From contig NZ_PYAX01000027.1 in the NCBI RefSeq assembly GCF_003014735.1, positions 1 through 64,000 of the forward strand: DNA of 64,000 bases, given 5' to 3'. The notes below the pieces were generated by a model. That model searched no databases and was not told the origin of the DNA. It saw only the letters and a program-made list of their open reading frames with translations. Of the stretch, positions 27,777 through 36,235 are shown in pieces. The DNA is from Saccharothrix carnea. Lineage in GTDB: Bacteria; Actinomycetota; Actinomycetes; Mycobacteriales; Pseudonocardiaceae. Every line of letters begins with the position of its first letter. The stretch's first letter is position 1. Both the position numbers and the translations under genes were made by a program.

Positions 27777-27878
27777 GGGTCCATCCTGTCGATCTCGTGG
27801 GGCCGGTGGGGGCCGACCCCGGTGTTCAAAGGGGTGAAGGTCTAAGGCTCAGAAGCGTCTAAGGCCCGAAAGGCCCGG

Positions 27879-27895
27879 AAAAGCCCGGAAGGGCT
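27879..27895 (-). terminator. Possible weak attenuator between rpmI and rplT
   Basis: On the minus strand AGCCC-TTCC-GGGCT is followed by TTTT. The stem is only 5 bp, and the surrounding 27830-27902 contains several CGGGCC-type repeats that could pair alternatively. It could tune rplT relative to rpmI. Confidence 0.3.
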
Positions 27896-27902
27896 CAGAC
27901 GC

Positions 27903-28097
27903 TCAGAGGCCGAGCAGCTTCTTCAGCCGCGGCACGTCGTTCTTCGCGACCTCGGTCGTGCCGGAGAGGCGGCGCGTCAGCTTGCTGGACTTCTTCTCCA
28001 GCAGGTGGCGCTTGCCGGCCTTCTCGCGGACGAGCTTGCCGCTGCCGGTGACCTTCACGCGCTTGGAGGTCCCGCTGTGGCTCTTGTTCTTGGGCAT
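27903..28097 (-). CDS. rpmI: 50S ribosomal protein L35
   Basis: A 64-residue basic ribosomal protein: [30 protein letters not shown] and the C-terminal [10 protein letters not shown] are standard. ATG was chosen over an upstream in-frame ATG that adds 15 non-conserved residues. It is the middle gene of infC-rpmI-rplT. Confidence 0.97.
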   Translation of the reverse strand: MPKNKSHSGTSKRVKVTGSGKLVREKAGKRHLLEKKSSKLTRRLSGTTEVAKNDVPRLKKLLGL

Positions 28098-28170
28098 TTC
28101 CGTCCTCAGTCTCGTGCAGCCACCGGGGATGGGGGCGGCCATGCTTGCTCCCGGCCCGGAGGCCGGGAGA

Positions 28171-28788
28171 TCACTCTTCGACAGACTCCGACTCGGACTC
28201 GGCCGGCGCCTCGTCGGCGCTGTCGTGCTTGATCGGTCGGGTCTTCGTGGTCTTGTGCGGGGCCAGCACCATGATCATGTTGCGGCCGTCCTGCTTCGGG
28301 TTCGACTCGACGAAACCGAGCTCCGCGACGTCTTCGGCGAGCCTCTGCAGCAGGCGGTAACCCAGCTCCGGCCGGGACTGCTCACGGCCCCGGAACATGA
28401 TGGTCACCTTGACCTTGTTCCCGTGCGACAGGAAGCGGGCCACGTGGCCCTTCTTCGTCAGGTAGTCGTGCGGGTCGATCTTCGGCCGGAGCTTCTGCTC
28501 CTTGATGACCGTCAACTGCTGGTTGCGGCGAGACTCGCGGGCCTTCTGCGCGCTCTCGTACTTGAACTTGCCGTAGTCCATGAGCTTGCAGACGGGCGGC
28601 CGAGCCTGCGCGGCGACCTCGACGAGGTCGAGGTCCGATTCCTGGGCGAGTCGGAGCGCGTCCTCGATGCGAACGATCCCGACCTGCTCGCCGTTCGGCC
28701 CGACCAGACGAACCTCGGGCACGCGGATGCGGTCGTTGATGCGCGGCTCGGTGCTCGCGGGAGCACCTCGGTTCGAGGGACTTGTCAT
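28171..28788 (-). CDS. infC: Translation initiation factor IF-3
   Basis: A 205-residue factor that keeps 30S and 50S subunits apart and checks the initiator tRNA. The N-domain has [15 protein letters not shown], the linker DYGKFKYE, and the C-domain [19 protein letters not shown] and [11 protein letters not shown]. The last ~25 residues are an acidic actinobacterial tail. Start ATG with AGGA about 7 nt upstream; it is not the AUU start used for autoregulation in enterobacteria. Confidence 0.98.
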   Translation of the reverse strand: MTSPSNRGAPASTEPRINDRIRVPEVRLVGPNGEQVGIVRIEDALRLAQESDLDLVEVAAQARPPVCKLMDYGKFKYESAQKARESRRNQQLTVIKEQKLRPKIDPHDYLTKKGHVARFLSHGNKVKVTIMFRGREQSRPELGYRLLQRLAEDVAELGFVESNPKQDGRNMIMVLAPHKTTKTRPIKHDSADEAPAESESESVEE

Positions 28789-28815
28789 TCACGTCCTTTG
28801 TGACTCGTTGTGCGC

Positions 28816-28854
28816 CAAAAGACAAGAGGCCCCACACCTGCCCGGTGTGAGGCC
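28816..28854 (-). terminator. Attenuator in the infC operon leader
   Basis: In the transcript GGCCUCACACC (28854-28844) pairs with GGUGUGGGGCC (28838-28828) with one G-U pair, followed by CUCUUGUCUUUU. This intrinsic terminator sits about 30 nt before the infC start. A second inverted repeat, GTCCCCACAGGTGCGGGGAC (28965-28984), lies upstream and could be part of an alternative fold. Confidence 0.7.
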
Positions 28855-28994
28855 CGCTTCCGACCGATCGCACAACGAAGGGCGCAGTCCACCCCTCGTG
28901 GGACCGGACCCGGCCACCTGCTCGAAGCGGCAGACTCGGGTGGGAGCGGGGCTCCACTTGCCGTCCCCACAGGTGCGGGGACTGGTCGCGCGGA

Positions 28995-29020
28995 GAATAC
29001 TAGCAGACGGCCTTGTCAAC
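28995..29020 (-). promoter_or_regulatory. Probable infC operon promoter
   Basis: On the minus strand TTGACA (29018-29013) is followed by TATTCT (28998-28993). The 14-bp spacer is short; GGGTTG upstream gives 17 bp as an alternative -35. It is placed about 170 nt before infC, leaving room for the attenuator leader. Confidence 0.4.
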
Positions 29021-29065
29021 CCCCGAATCGGCGACCCGTCCGGGGTGGTTGCGAGAATGGCTCCC

Positions 29066-29407
29066 GTGACCGACCTGCCTTCGAACAACGTCCGCGACCT
29101 GTCCGATGTTCCCAGCGTCGAGGTGATCAGCAAGGCGGCGATCATGCTGCTCTCCTCCGCCGCCGAACGCCTCGGCCTGGCCGACGAAGACCCCGAGCAC
29201 AGCCCGCGCCGCGACCTCGACGAAGCCCGCCGCCTGATCACCGCGCTGGCCGGCCTGGTCACCGCGTCGGCCGAGTACCTGGGCCCGCACGCCGGGCCGC
29301 TGCGCGAGGGGCTGCAGTCGGTGCAGCGGGCGTTCCGGGAGGCGTCGGCGTACCCGGACGAGCCGGGCCAGGGTCCGGGCGAGAAGTACACCGGCCCCGT
29401 GTACTGA
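29066..29407 (+). CDS. DUF1844 family protein
   Basis: A 113-residue small cytosolic protein of unknown function commonly found beside infC in actinobacteria. Conserved features are the VEVISKAAIMLLSSAAERLGL helix and the central DLDEARRLITALAGLV helix, with an acidic/Pro-Gly tail. GTG was chosen because TGCGAGAAT, an extended -10, lies just upstream and predicts a leaderless mRNA there. An ATG three codons earlier is the alternative. It is divergent from infC. Confidence 0.82.
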   Translation: MTDLPSNNVRDLSDVPSVEVISKAAIMLLSSAAERLGLADEDPEHSPRRDLDEARRLITALAGLVTASAEYLGPHAGPLREGLQSVQRAFREASAYPDEPGQGPGEKYTGPVY

Positions 29408-29537
29408 GCGTTCAACTCAGGTGTTCTGAGCGTTGGACTCTCGCGCCCCGAGCGTTGGACTCTCGCGCCCCGAACGTTGGACTCTCGCGCCCCGAACGTT
29501 GGACTCTCGCGTTCGGAACGTAGGACACGCGTGAGTG
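29406..29537. repeat. Six tandem 22-bp units downstream of the DUF1844 gene
   Basis: Units start at 29406, 29428, 29450, 29472, 29494 and 29516. The core is GAGCGTTGGACTCTCGCG; the middle four are near-identical and the outer two degenerate. The array begins inside the stop codon of the preceding gene. The 22-bp period is two helical turns. No coding potential is apparent. Confidence 0.85.
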
Positions 29538-29579
29538 GTGACGTGGGGTGAGGGGGCTCGGTGCGGTAGGTGGTGGGGA

Positions 29580-30176
29580 TTAGGGGCGGACGCCGTTGGC
29601 GCGGAGGCGGCGGGCGGCCAGGGCCTGGATCACCTCGGGGTCCTGCCGCCGCCAGCCCTCGACCGGGTCGCCGGGGAACGCCGCCAGGTCGCGCAGCGAC
29701 AGGGTGTTCAACGCGTGCAGCGCGAGCAGGTCGAGGCGGCCCTGGTCGCGCAGCCGCCGTGCCACCGCGGCCCGCCGGGCGAACCTCAGCCGCAGCGGCA
29801 GCCACGTGATCAGCACGAACGCCAGCGGGATGGCGATCAGGGCGATGGTGAGCCACAGCGCGGTGGACTCCACCGCCTGCACCTGCGCCTGGCCCGCGTC
29901 CGACAGGGTGCCGCCCGCGGACCGGCCGCGTTCCAGCGCCTCGGCCAGCCTGTCGCCGACCAGCGGCACGTCGCGGGCCTTGTCGGCGGCGTCGCCGAAC
30001 GTGTCGGTCAGGCTCTGCCCGGCGTCGGACAGGCCGTCGCCGGGTGCGCGCAGGGCGCGGACCGAGTCGCCCACCGCCGTGGCGACCTTCACCCAGAACC
30101 ACGTCCAGGCGACGGCGAGCAGGTCGGCGAGGACTTGCCACAGCAGCCGGGGCGGGCGATCCGCGTACCACTTCAT
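29580..30176 (-). CDS. Hypothetical membrane protein
   Basis: A 198-residue protein with a hydrophobic N-terminal helix (about 10-35, LLWQVLADLLAVAWTWFWVKV). A Ser/Asp/Gly-rich coiled region (about 45-100) follows, then a strong membrane helix (about 105-130, ALWLTIALIAIPLAFVLITWL) and a basic cytosolic tail (RLRFARRAAVARRLRDQGRLDLLALHAL region). The tail resembles proteins annotated only as membrane proteins in actinomycetes; no function is assignable. ATG chosen; an upstream GTG would add six residues. Confidence 0.75.
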   Translation of the reverse strand: MKWYADRPPRLLWQVLADLLAVAWTWFWVKVATAVGDSVRALRAPGDGLSDAGQSLTDTFGDAADKARDVPLVGDRLAEALERGRSAGGTLSDAGQAQVQAVESTALWLTIALIAIPLAFVLITWLPLRLRFARRAAVARRLRDQGRLDLLALHALNTLSLRDLAAFPGDPVEGWRRQDPEVIQALAARRLRANGVRP

Positions 30177-30273
30177 GAGGTGTGGTCTTACCACCCCGGC
30201 GTTACCGGAAACCCGAGTGATGGTCGTCGCGGGCCGTCCTCGGGGTCGGTGGCACTACTGTCGAAGTGTGGGG

Positions 30274-32565
30274 ATGACGTTCGGTGAGCTGCTCCGCGCG
30301 CACCGGTTGCGGGTCCGGTTGACGCAGGAGGAGCTGGCGGAGGGTTCCGGGGTCAGCGTGCGGGCGATCAGCGACATGGAGCGCGGTCGGGCGAAGGGGC
30401 CTCAGCGGCGCACGGTGGAGGCGCTGGCGGGTGTGCTGTCGTTGGCGGAGCAGGAGATCGGTGAGTTGCTGGACGCGGCCAAGCAGGGCCGGGCGCGTCG
30501 TGCGGTGTCGCCTGCGACGCCGTCCGCGTTACCCCCGGACGTGGCCGACCTGACCGGTCGCGAGGGTGAGCTGGCCGAGTTGGCGGCGGTGGCGGAGGGT
30601 ACGCGGACGACGTCGGTGGTCGTGGTGCACGGTCCGCCGGGTGCGGGGAAGACGGCGTTGGCGGTGCGGGCCGCGTATCGATTGGCGTCTCGTTTCGCGG
30701 ACGGGTGCTTCTTCTTCAACCTGCGCGGGATGGACGTGCGGCCGGTGCACCCGTCCGAGGTGGTGCACCGGATGTTGTCGGCGTTGGGTGTGCCGGAGAA
30801 GGAGATCCCGGCGGGTGAGGCGGAGCGCTCGGACCTGTACCGGGCGCGGTTGCGGGAGCGGTCGACGTTGCTGGTGCTGGACAACGCGTCGGACGAGGCG
30901 CAGGTGCGGCCGTTGCTGGCGACGGGGTCGGGTTCGCTGGTGGTGGTGACGTCGAGGTTGGTGCTGGGCGGGTTGGAGGCGAGCCGGCGGTTGGGGCTGG
31001 ACGTGCTGGACCCGGGTGAGTCGTTCGACCTGTTGGGCGCGATCGCGGGGCGGGCGCGGGTGGGTGCGGAGCCGGTGGCGGCGGCGCGGGTGGCGAAGTT
31101 GTGCGGTCACCTGCCGCTGGCGCTGCGGATCGCGGGCAACCGGCTGGCGAGTCGTCCGAAGTGGACGATCGGGCACCTGGCCGGGCAACTGGTGGATGAA
31201 CGGCGGCGGTTGTCCGCGTTGACGGCGGGTGACCTGCGGGTGCGGACGGCGTTCGAGATGTCGTACCGGCAGCTCGGGGCGAAGGCGGCGGTGTTGTTCC
31301 GGCGGTTGTCGTTGGTGCCGGGTGCGGATTTCGGGCCGGACGTGGCGGCGGCGCTGGCCGATGTGGACCGGTTCGCGGCGGAGGACACGTTGGAGGAGTT
31401 GGTGGACATGAGCCTGCTGGACACCGCGGAGGTGCCCGGCCGGTACGTGTTCCACGACCTGATCCGGGTGTTCGCCGGTGAACGGCTGGCGGACGAGGAG
31501 CCGGCGCCGGTGGTGGGGCAGGCGCGGCGGCGGATGGTGGACTGGCTGCTGGGCACGGCGGTGCGGGCGGCCGGGTTCTTCGGGCCGGACGCGCGGACGA
31601 CGCCGTCTGGGTTGTTGGGCAGCCAGGAGGACGCGGACGCGTGGTTGACCGCGGAGGCGGGCAACTGGTTGGGCGCGATGCGGTGGGCGGGTGCGAACGG
31701 GCTGCACGCGGAGGTGTTGCGGCTGGCCACGGCGATGCACTGGTACTCGGATCAGCGTGGGCGGGCCGAGACGTGGGTGGAGGTGTTCACCGCGGGGGTG
31801 GCGGCGGCGCGGGCGTTGGGCAGCGTGCGGGACGAGGCCGTGCAGCTGAACTTCCTGACGTGGACGTTGTCGGTGCTGATGCGCCGGTTCCCGGAGGCGT
31901 TGGCGTTGCACGAACAGGCGTGGCGCGCGTCGGTGGCCGCGGGTGACGTGGTGGAGCAGGGTTGGGCGGTGCACTACCGCTCGGTGTCGGAGTTGCGGAC
32001 CGGGCGGTTGGAGGAGGCGCAGGTCAGCGCGCGGCGGGCGCAGGAGCTGTTCCGGCGGGCGGAGTTCGGGCTGGGTGAGCAGATCTCGTTGTCGTGCCTG
32101 GCGTTGGTGCTCGACGGGTTGGCGCGGCACGAGGAGGCGGTGCGGGTGCACCGGGAGCTGCTGGCGAACGTGCGGTCGGGGAGGTTGGAGCTGGCGCCGG
32201 TGATGGCGACCGAGATGTCGGCGACGCTGCTGGTGCGCACGGCGCAGAGCCTGGTCCGGTTGGCGCGGTGGCCGGAGGTGTTGGCGGCGGCCGACGAGGC
32301 GTTGGAGCTGCTGCGTGCGGCGCCCGCGCCGTCGAGCTTGTGCGATGCCCGCTACCTGCGGGGGTTGGCGCTGCACCGGCTCGGTGATGCGGAGGCGGCG
32401 CGGGCGGAGCTGGTGCTGGCGGCGGCGTTGGCCGACGAGCACCGGCACCACCGGCTGGCGGTGGTGCTCGGCGCGTTGGCGGACGTCCAGGACGACTTGG
32501 GCGACCCGGTCGAGGCTGGGGTGTCCCGCGACCGGGCCGCCGCCGCGGAGTCAGCCGATCGGTGA
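30274..32565 (+). CDS. HTH-STAND-TPR regulator (XRE plus NB-ARC)
   Basis: A 763-residue signal-transduction NTPase with numerous domains. Residues 1-70 form an XRE-type helix-turn-helix (LTQEELAEGSGVSVRAISDMERG). The NB-ARC module has Walker A GPPGAGKT (120-127), Walker B LLVLDNASD, a sensor VVVTSRL and CGHLPLALRIAGNRLA (GLPLA-type). Residues ~430 onward are TPR-like repeats that probably sense a ligand or partner. Such proteins regulate secondary metabolism or stress genes. Neighbours give no target. GTG two codons upstream, 6 bp after TACTGT (-10-like), could be a leaderless start. Confidence 0.9.
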   Translation: MTFGELLRAHRLRVRLTQEELAEGSGVSVRAISDMERGRAKGPQRRTVEALAGVLSLAEQEIGELLDAAKQGRARRAVSPATPSALPPDVADLTGREGELAELAAVAEGTRTTSVVVVHGPPGAGKTALAVRAAYRLASRFADGCFFFNLRGMDVRPVHPSEVVHRMLSALGVPEKEIPAGEAERSDLYRARLRERSTLLVLDNASDEAQVRPLLATGSGSLVVVTSRLVLGGLEASRRLGLDVLDPGESFDLLGAIAGRARVGAEPVAAARVAKLCGHLPLALRIAGNRLASRPKWTIGHLAGQLVDERRRLSALTAGDLRVRTAFEMSYRQLGAKAAVLFRRLSLVPGADFGPDVAAALADVDRFAAEDTLEELVDMSLLDTAEVPGRYVFHDLIRVFAGERLADEEPAPVVGQARRRMVDWLLGTAVRAAGFFGPDARTTPSGLLGSQEDADAWLTAEAGNWLGAMRWAGANGLHAEVLRLATAMHWYSDQRGRAETWVEVFTAGVAAARALGSVRDEAVQLNFLTWTLSVLMRRFPEALALHEQAWRASVAAGDVVEQGWAVHYRSVSELRTGRLEEAQVSARRAQELFRRAEFGLGEQISLSCLALVLDGLARHEEAVRVHRELLANVRSGRLELAPVMATEMSATLLVRTAQSLVRLARWPEVLAAADEALELLRAAPAPSSLCDARYLRGLALHRLGDAEAARAELVLAAALADEHRHHRLAVVLGALADVQDDLGDPVEAGVSRDRAAAAESADR

Positions 32566-32733
32566 TGCGTTCCTAGCCATCGCCGGGTCCTTCCCTGACG
32601 TTCTCCTTGGGGGGTGAGCCCAGTCAATCGCGCGCGCCCGTCCGGCACCACGCAGAACAACCGGCAGAAGTACGTGCGGTCGCCCGTTGGTGAGGACTGC
32701 CGGTCGGTCGGGAGGTGTCGGTCGAGCACGGTG

Positions 32734-33117
32734 TCAGTCGAGCACGGCGAGCGCGTCGATCTCGACCAGCAGCCTGTCGGGCAGGCCGACGTAGACGGTG
32801 GTGCGCGCGGGGAACGGTTCCTCGGTGACGAATTCGCCGTAGGCGGCGTTCATCTCGGCGAAGTGGGCGGTGTCGGTGAGGTAGACGCGCAGCATGACCA
32901 CGTCGGCGAGGGACGCGCCGCCCGCCGCCAGCACGGCGGTCACGTTGCGCATGGCCTGCCTGGTCTGTTCGGCCACGGTGTCGCCGACGACGTCGCCGGT
33001 GGCCGGGTCGAACGCGACCTGGCCCGCCACCTGCAGGATGGGCCCCTTGCGGACGCCCTGGGAGAACGCGGCCACGGGGGTGGGCGCGTCGGCGGTCCTG
33101 ATCTCGGTCTTCGCCAT
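32734..33117 (-). CDS. ridA: RidA family enamine/imine deaminase
   Basis: A 127-residue trimeric YjgF/YER057c/UK114 protein that hydrolyses reactive 2-aminoacrylate-type enamines and imines to keto acids. RTTVYVGLPD contains the key Arg, with VEIDALA and the central VLAAGGASLADVVMLRVYL typical. It is the last gene of the minus-strand arm of the catabolic locus. The PLP deaminase encoded on the other arm would generate such an enamine, which explains its presence. Confidence 0.92.
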   Translation of the reverse strand: MAKTEIRTADAPTPVAAFSQGVRKGPILQVAGQVAFDPATGDVVGDTVAEQTRQAMRNVTAVLAAGGASLADVVMLRVYLTDTAHFAEMNAAYGEFVTEEPFPARTTVYVGLPDRLLVEIDALAVLD

Positions 33118-33148
33118 GGGTTGTGCGTTTCCTCTCTGGGTCGAACGG

Positions 33149-33898
33149 TCAGTCGCGCGGCGTCCAGCCGCACTCGACGGAGGCCGCTCGCGCGGTGGCG
33201 AGCAGGTCGGGCAGGTGGCCGAGGAGGCCGTCGAAGTCGAGCAGCACCTTGGGCACGGACATCGAGACGGCGGCGACGACCTCGCCGCGGGCGCCGCGGA
33301 TGGGTGCGGCGACGCAGTGGATGAAGTCCTCGTGCTCGGCGTTGTCGACCGCGTAGCCGGCGGAGCGGACGCGGTCCAGCTCGGCCAGGTAGGCGTCGGG
33401 GGTGGTGATGGTGTTCGCGGTCAGCGGCACGTAGTCGATGGACCGGGCGATCTCGCGGCGGCGGGGTTCGGGCAGGTCCGACAGCAGCACCTTGGCGACG
33501 GCGGTGCAGTGCAGCGGCGCCCGTCTGCCGATGCGCGAGTACATCCGCATGGGGTGGGTGCTGTCGTACTTGTCGATGTAGATGACCTCACCGTCCTCGT
33601 AGGAGGCGAGGTGGACGGTGTAGCCGGTGCGGGCGTTGAGGTCGCGCAGGGCGTTCTCGGCGCTGCGCCGCACGTCGCGTTCCTCCAGCGCCCGGTTGGC
33701 GAGGTCGAACAGGGCGGTGCCGAGCCGGTAGTGGTGCACGCCTTCGCGTTGCACGAACCGGTGCGACTCCAGGGTGCGCAGCAGCCGCATGGTGGTGGAC
33801 TTGTGCACGTCGATGACGCCGGACAGCTCTTCCAGCGTCTTCGGCCCGGTGGCCAGTTCACCCACCAGGGTCAGCGCCCGGTCCAGGCTTTGGCTCAT
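33149..33898 (-). CDS. IclR family transcriptional regulator
   Basis: A 249-residue regulator. The N-terminal winged helix (about 1-65) contains TLEELSGVIDVHKSTTMRLL. The C-terminal effector domain has TGYTVHLASYEDGEVIYIDK, the APLHCTAVAKVLL segment and AAPIRGARGEVVAAVSMSVP. The start overlaps the kinase stop (ATGA). It most likely controls the divergent promoter region 34864-34971; KdgR and related IclR members respond to KDG-type sugar acids. Confidence 0.92.
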   Translation of the reverse strand: MSQSLDRALTLVGELATGPKTLEELSGVIDVHKSTTMRLLRTLESHRFVQREGVHHYRLGTALFDLANRALEERDVRRSAENALRDLNARTGYTVHLASYEDGEVIYIDKYDSTHPMRMYSRIGRRAPLHCTAVAKVLLSDLPEPRRREIARSIDYVPLTANTITTPDAYLAELDRVRSAGYAVDNAEHEDFIHCVAAPIRGARGEVVAAVSMSVPKVLLDFDGLLGHLPDLLATARAASVECGWTPRD

Positions 33899-34863
33899 CG
33901 ACGTCTCCTCAGGTGTGCGGCGGCCCACGTGCGGGAGTCGGCGTCCAGCAGTGGCACGGTCACCGCGGGCGGCAGCGACTCGCCGACATCTTCCCTGGTG
34001 AGCAGTGCGGAGGCGGCTTGGAGGTGCCCGGCGCGCAGCCGGCGTGCCGGTGGTTCGCCGGCGAGGTGCGCGGCGAGGTAGCCGGCGGCGAAGGCGTCGC
34101 CCGCGCCGACGGGCTCCACCACCTCGACCCGGAGGCCGGGTTGGAACGTCGTCTCACCGCGTTCGTGGACGGTCGCGCCGCGTGCGCCGTGCTTGACCAC
34201 GAGCGTCGTCGGGCCGGGCAGCAGCGCGCGCAGCTCGGCCGGGTCGCCCGTCCCCCACACGGCCTGCGCCTCGTCGGAACCGGCGAGCACGATGTCCGCC
34301 GCGTCGGCGAGGTCGCGCAGCACGGACGGGTCGCGGTCGTGCCACAGCGCGGGGCGCCAGTTGAGGTCGAACGACACCGGCACGGCCCGCGGTCGGCGCA
34401 GGACGGCGCGCAGCAGCTGCAGGCAGCTGTCCGACAGGGCGGCCGTGATGCCGCTGACGTGCACGAGCGCCACGTCGTCGAGGCGCAGCCGGTCGAGCGT
34501 GTCGGGGCCCATCGCGGAGGCCGCCGAGCCGCGCCGGTAGTACCGCACGGGGCTGCCCGCGGCGTCGGCTTCCTTGACGTAGAGGCCGGTCGGCCGGTCG
34601 GGGTCGACGCGCACGTCGGTGACGTCCACGCCCGCGCCGCCCACCGCGTCGAGGACGGCGCCGCCGAACGCGTCGTCGCCCACGGCGCTCACCCAGCGGC
34701 TGCGCACGCCCAGTCGGGCCAGGTGGACGGCGACGTTGGACTCGGCGCCGCCGATCGCCCGGTTCCACGTGCGCACGGCGCGCACCGGGCCGGGTTCGGC
34801 GGGCACCAGGACCGCCATGGTCTCGCCGAGGCACACCACGCCGCCCGGCAGGTCGAACCGCAT
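33895..34863 (-). CDS. PfkB-family sugar-acid kinase, probable 2-keto-3-deoxygluconate kinase
   Basis: A 322-residue ribokinase-fold enzyme. It has an N-terminal CLGETMAVLVP, WNRAIGGAESNVAVHLARLG (substrate glycines) and the catalytic signature VEPVGAGDAFAAGYLA, with Asp as base. FDLNWRPALW and the YYRRGSAAS segment are typical of KdgK rather than fructokinase or ribokinase. Predicted reaction: KDG plus ATP to KDPG. Neighbours support sugar-acid catabolism. Confidence 0.85.
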   Translation of the reverse strand: MRFDLPGGVVCLGETMAVLVPAEPGPVRAVRTWNRAIGGAESNVAVHLARLGVRSRWVSAVGDDAFGGAVLDAVGGAGVDVTDVRVDPDRPTGLYVKEADAAGSPVRYYRRGSAASAMGPDTLDRLRLDDVALVHVSGITAALSDSCLQLLRAVLRRPRAVPVSFDLNWRPALWHDRDPSVLRDLADAADIVLAGSDEAQAVWGTGDPAELRALLPGPTTLVVKHGARGATVHERGETTFQPGLRVEVVEPVGAGDAFAAGYLAAHLAGEPPARRLRAGHLQAASALLTREDVGESLPPAVTVPLLDADSRTWAAAHLRRRR

Positions 34864-34883
34864 CCGTGCTCCTCGCTCGACGA

Positions 34884-34956
34884 TTGACGGCCAGGCGACT
34901 GAATGTTACACACTCCAGCATCACATTGCGCAATAGCCGTTGCGTCACATGCAACG
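34884..34956 (+). promoter_or_regulatory. Promoter and operator-like palindromes of the deaminase operon
   Basis: TTGACG (34884-34889) and TACACA (34907-34912) with a 17-bp spacer form a good plus-strand promoter. Downstream lie a perfect palindrome ATTGCGCAAT (34925-34934) and an inverted repeat CGTTGC-N7-GCAACG (34938-34956). Both are candidate IclR sites within the 5' leader. On the minus strand TTGCGC and TGTAAC (17-bp spacer) could drive the kinase gene from the same interval, so one regulator could control both arms. Confidence 0.55.
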
Positions 34957-34971
34957 TGAGGAGCGACAGAC

Positions 34972-36225
34972 GTGGACCTCGACGCTGTGGCCGCCATCCG
35001 CGACGAGCGGGTCGACTGGCGGTTCAAGGGCCTGCCCGCCGACGTGTTCGGCGCGACGGTCGGTGACGTGGCCGGACGCCGGCTCGACCTGTTCGCCGAC
35101 GGTTTCGTCGGGCCCCTGGTCGTGCTGGACGCCGCCGCGCTGGAGCACAACCTCGCCACCATGGCCCGCTGGTGCGAAGACCACGGCGTGCTGCTCGCGC
35201 CGCACGGCAAGACGACCATGGCCCCGCAGCTGTTCGCCCGCCAGTTGGCGCACGGCGCGTGGGGCATCACCGCGGCCAACACCAGCCAGCTGCGGGTCTA
35301 CCGGGCGTTCGGGGTGCGGCGGGTGCTGCTGGCCAACCAGCTCGTCGACCCGGCCGGGCTGCGGTGGCTGGCCGCCGAACTGGCTGCCGATGACACGTTC
35401 GAGTTCACCTGTTGGGTGGATTCCGTCGCGGGCGTGGCGCGGATGACCGAGGCGTTGGGCAGGGTCGACCGCCCGGTGGACGTGCTGGTCGAGCTCGGGG
35501 CGCGCGGCGGGCGGACCGGTGCGCGCGACCAGGCCACGGCGGTGGAGGTGGCCCGGGCCGCCGCCGCGAGCCCGGCGCTGCGGCTGGTCGGCGTCGGCGG
35601 CTACGAGGGGGCGCTGGCGCACGACGCGTCACCCGCGGCCCAGTCCGTCATGGACGGTTACCTGACGTCGTTGCGGGACTTGGCGATCGCGCTGCGGGAC
35701 CGGTTCGAGGTGGCCGACCCGATCGTCACCGCGGGTGGCAGCGCGTACTTCGACCAGGTGGCGGCGAAGCTCACCGAGCCGTGGCCGTTCCCGGTGCGGC
35801 CGGTGCTGCGCAGCGGCGCGTACATCACCCACGACGACGGCTTCTACCGCGGGATCTCGCCGCTGGGCCGCACGCCCGGCGCGCAACCGTTCCGCAGCGC
35901 GCTGCGGGCGTGGGCGCAGGTCACCTCACGTCCCCAGCCCGACCTGGCGCTGCTCACGCTCGGCAAGCGTGACGCGTCGTTCGACGAAGGCCTGCCCGAG
36001 CCGCAGGTCGTGCGCGGGCGGGACGGCGGGACGCGACCGCTGGCGGCCGAGGTCACCGCGCTCAACGACCAGCACGCGTTCGTGCGGCTGACCGGTGACG
36101 ACGTGGAAGTCGGCGACTGGGTCGGCCTCGGCCTGTCCCACCCCTGCACGGTGTTCGACAAGTGGCAGCTGATCCCGGTGGTCGAGGGCACCACCGTGGT
36201 CGACCTGGTCCGCACCTACTTCTAG
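34972..36225 (+). CDS. Fold-type III PLP amino acid deaminase (D-serine/D-glucosaminate dehydratase-like)
   Basis: A 417-residue enzyme with an alanine-racemase-type barrel. Lys80 in LLAPHGKTTMAP is the Schiff-base lysine, and the C-terminal segment SHPCTVFDKW near residue 390 supplies the His-x-Cys metal-site signature of D-serine dehydratase/D-threonine aldolase relatives. VLVELGARGGRTGARD binds PLP phosphate. It eliminates water and then ammonia from a D-2-amino-3-hydroxy acid through an enamine. D-serine, D-threonine or D-glucosaminate are candidate substrates. The GTG start follows GAGGAG by 8 nt. Confidence 0.85.
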   Translation: MDLDAVAAIRDERVDWRFKGLPADVFGATVGDVAGRRLDLFADGFVGPLVVLDAAALEHNLATMARWCEDHGVLLAPHGKTTMAPQLFARQLAHGAWGITAANTSQLRVYRAFGVRRVLLANQLVDPAGLRWLAAELAADDTFEFTCWVDSVAGVARMTEALGRVDRPVDVLVELGARGGRTGARDQATAVEVARAAAASPALRLVGVGGYEGALAHDASPAAQSVMDGYLTSLRDLAIALRDRFEVADPIVTAGGSAYFDQVAAKLTEPWPFPVRPVLRSGAYITHDDGFYRGISPLGRTPGAQPFRSALRAWAQVTSRPQPDLALLTLGKRDASFDEGLPEPQVVRGRDGGTRPLAAEVTALNDQHAFVRLTGDDVEVGDWVGLGLSHPCTVFDKWQLIPVVEGTTVVDLVRTYF

Positions 36226-36235
36226 GAGGCACACC

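Noticed and set aside
29406-29537. Possible CRISPR array
   Set aside because: Units are tandem with no spacers and there are no cas genes.
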